Source: an uncultured Steroidobacter sp.
GTDB lineage: Bacteria > Pseudomonadota > Gammaproteobacteria > Steroidobacterales > Steroidobacteraceae
Direction: 5' to 3'
Length of the DNA: 16,229 nt
NCBI GenBank assembly: GCA_946478975.1
Contig: CAMLEO010000151.1
Span: 1 to 16,229 of the forward strand
The position numbers and the translations under genes were made by a program. Position 1 is the first letter of the stretch. Each line of letters begins with the position of its first letter. The notes under the pieces were generated by a model, which saw nothing but the letters and a program-made list of their open reading frames with translations, made no database searches and was not told where the DNA came from. Positions 14,916 through 16,229 of the stretch are shown here, in pieces.

Positions 14916-15458
14916 ATGTCGAAAGCGGCATTCCTGGATCGCGATGGCGTCATCAACGTCGACAACGGTTACGTCTATCGTTGGGAAGATTTCGAGTTCC
15001 TGCCAGGCGTCATCGAAGCATTGCGGCTGCTGCAGGGCCTGGGCTACAGGTTGGTAATCGTGACCAACCAGTCGGGAGTCGCGCGCGGCTACCACTCCGT
15101 AGCCGATGTCGAGAAGCTTGGCGAACGTCTCGCGGCTCATCTGAGCAGCGAGGGCGTCGGAATAGCTGGTATTTACTATTGTCCCCACCTTCCCTCCGGT
15201 CAGGTCGCCGAGTTCGCACGAGAGTGCGATTGCCGCAAGCCGATGCCTGGCATGATCACCCTGGCCAGCCGCGAGTTGGGACTCGATTTGTCACGCTCGG
15301 TGCTGATCGGCGACAAGCTCACAGATATCGAAGCAGCGAACAGAGCAGGCGTGGCGCGTGCGTTCCTGATCGCGGACCGAGCCGATTCAAACCCCGAAGG
15401 CGTGGCGGGCACGTTTACAGATCTGCTCGAGTGCGCGCGCTTTTTATCCCGGTGCTGA
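14916..15458 (+). CDS. gmhB: D-glycero-beta-D-manno-heptose 1,7-bisphosphate 7-phosphatase GmhB
   Basis: This 180-residue HAD phosphatase removes the 7-phosphate between the kinase and adenylyltransferase steps of HldE. HAD motif I is FLDRDGVIN (6-14), with nucleophile D8 and acid D10. Motif II is VTNQSGVARGYH (49-60), and motif IV is LIGDKLTDIEA (130-140). The zinc site typical of GmhB is complete: C89 and H91 in YYCPHLPSG, then C104 and C106 in ECDCRKPMPGM. Their spacing matches C92/H94/C107/C109 of E. coli. The length fits the family (about 190). The ATG at 14916 follows hldD by 17 bases, with GGGA at 14903-14906; a GTG six bases earlier is a possible alternative. The same frame is open back to 14610, but that part overlaps hldD and is not coding. 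Confidence 0.96.
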   Translation: MSKAAFLDRDGVINVDNGYVYRWEDFEFLPGVIEALRLLQGLGYRLVIVTNQSGVARGYHSVADVEKLGERLAAHLSSEGVGIAGIYYCPHLPSGQVAEFARECDCRKPMPGMITLASRELGLDLSRSVLIGDKLTDIEAANRAGVARAFLIADRADSNPEGVAGTFTDLLECARFLSRC

Positions 15459-15461
15459 CAA

Positions 15462-16229
15462 GTGGCCAGACGTTCCAGGATTCTACTCGTCGACCTGCTT
15501 CACTCGGACGGCGGCTCTCTCGATGAGGATGTGAGATCCATCACCCGGGCCCTCACGGTCGATCATGACGTCGAGTATCTGCGCTACGACGAGCGGGTCG
15601 GCAATCGCGCCATCGCTGGTGTGTTCCGCCGCGTGCTCACTTTCCGTTATGACAAGGTCGTGTTTCTCTCCAGTAAGGTCGGTCAGTTGTTCCTGCTCGC
15701 ACCATTGCGGCTGGTGGCGCGGTGCTATGTGATTTATCACTTCATGCCGAGGCACCGCCAGGCCTTTCATGAACGTGCGCTGAAGGGTTTGTCAAAATTT
15801 TTCAAGATTGCGGTGTATGCGGGCGGCGTGGCCGATCAACTGCAGGGGCCGCTTGGTTATCGGCCGGCGGTGCTGCCTTCGCGAATTGTTGATACGGAAC
15901 GCAGTTTGGCCTCGTTGCGTGAGAAACTAGCGCGGCCGCAGATCCGGGTGCTGGTGCCCGGCGTGCGCGCGGGCGTGCGCAAACCGGTCGAACTGGCTCC
16001 GATTGTCGAGACGCTGGAGCGCCAACTTGGATATTCCCTCGAGGGAATCTATGTGCAGTCAGGACAGATCACGGCGGAGCAGCAGGTCGGCGGCATTGTG
16101 CGAAAAGTGGGGAAACTGCCGCAGGCGGAATACGATGCACTGTACGATTCGGCGTTGATCGTGGCGATCGAGTTCGAGGACGACTACGAGGTTCGAGCGT
16201 CCGGAGTGGTGCTGGATGCGCTGAGGAGC
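15462..16229 (+). CDS. Putative GT-B-fold glycosyltransferase, 3' partial
   Basis: An open frame of 256 codons runs from a GTG at 15462 to the window edge without a stop, so the C-terminus is missing. It begins three bases after the gmhB stop, and its first strand, RRSRILLVDLLHSDGGSLDE, is a typical GT-B N-terminal start. Later come RIRVLVPGVRAG-like strand segments (the segment near 15948-15977 begins the second Rossmann domain). Near the edge is ALIVAIEFEDDYEVRASGV (about 231-249), which resembles the donor-site motif of family-4-type transferases where a Ser-Gly pair is followed by the Ala-rich helix. I do not recognise a specific subfamily. No membrane segments are evident apart from short hydrophobic strands. 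No strong Shine-Dalgarno is present, and coupling to gmhB by proximity is likely. It probably adds a sugar to the polymer whose heptose is supplied by the preceding genes (inference). Confidence 0.7.
   Translation, partial: MARRSRILLVDLLHSDGGSLDEDVRSITRALTVDHDVEYLRYDERVGNRAIAGVFRRVLTFRYDKVVFLSSKVGQLFLLAPLRLVARCYVIYHFMPRHRQAFHERALKGLSKFFKIAVYAGGVADQLQGPLGYRPAVLPSRIVDTERSLASLREKLARPQIRVLVPGVRAGVRKPVELAPIVETLERQLGYSLEGIYVQSGQITAEQQVGGIVRKVGKLPQAEYDALYDSALIVAIEFEDDYEVRASGVVLDALRS

Noticed and set aside
13924..14931. Minus-strand open frame of 335 codons opposite hldD
   Set aside because: It exactly mirrors hldD, whose catalytic residues are intact. The antisense translation has no recognisable domain.

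Overview
The window is one continuous plus-strand block of a Gram-negative polysaccharide locus. It holds 16 genes: 14 complete, one cut at the left edge and one cut at the right edge. Base composition is GC-rich (about 60% by eye) with GC-rich third positions. The SLBB outer-membrane exporter, the Wzz/Wzx-type machinery and the ADP-heptose pathway all point to a proteobacterium. A gamma- or betaproteobacterium is plausible, but nothing here fixes the genus.

Layout. (1) Export and assembly, 2-5758: the C-terminal part of a multi-SLBB exporter, a WbuB-like family-4 glycosyltransferase, a WbuC-like cupin, a Wzz-type chain-length regulator and a polytopic membrane protein that is the best candidate for the Wzy polymerase. 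(2) Repeat-unit building and flipping, 5742-10812: a family-2 glycosyltransferase, a Wzx-type flippase, a second flippase-like protein of the UPF0104/TIGR00374 family, a TylF-like sugar O-methyltransferase and a second polytopic membrane protein of unclear class. (3) Heptose supply and transfer, 10855-15458: a family-9 (heptosyltransferase-family) glycosyltransferase followed by gmhA, hldE, hldD and gmhB. These four genes encode every step from sedoheptulose 7-phosphate to ADP-L-glycero-beta-D-manno-heptose. (4) 15462 to the edge: the N-terminal part of another GT-B-like glycosyltransferase.

Genes are packed with 4-base stop/start overlaps or gaps of 0-49 bases, and there is no stretch over 50 bases without a gene. 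No internal promoter or intrinsic terminator is convincing, so the block most likely belongs to one long transcript that starts left of the window and continues to the right. The only clear non-coding structure is a hairpin in the 49-base gap before wzx.

The likely joint job is synthesis of a Wzx/Wzy-dependent surface polysaccharide (O-antigen, capsule or exopolysaccharide). It probably contains heptose and carries a methyl group. The initiating phosphoglycosyltransferase and other nucleotide-sugar genes are not in the window. No mobile elements, tRNA/rRNA genes, CRISPR arrays or broken genes were seen.
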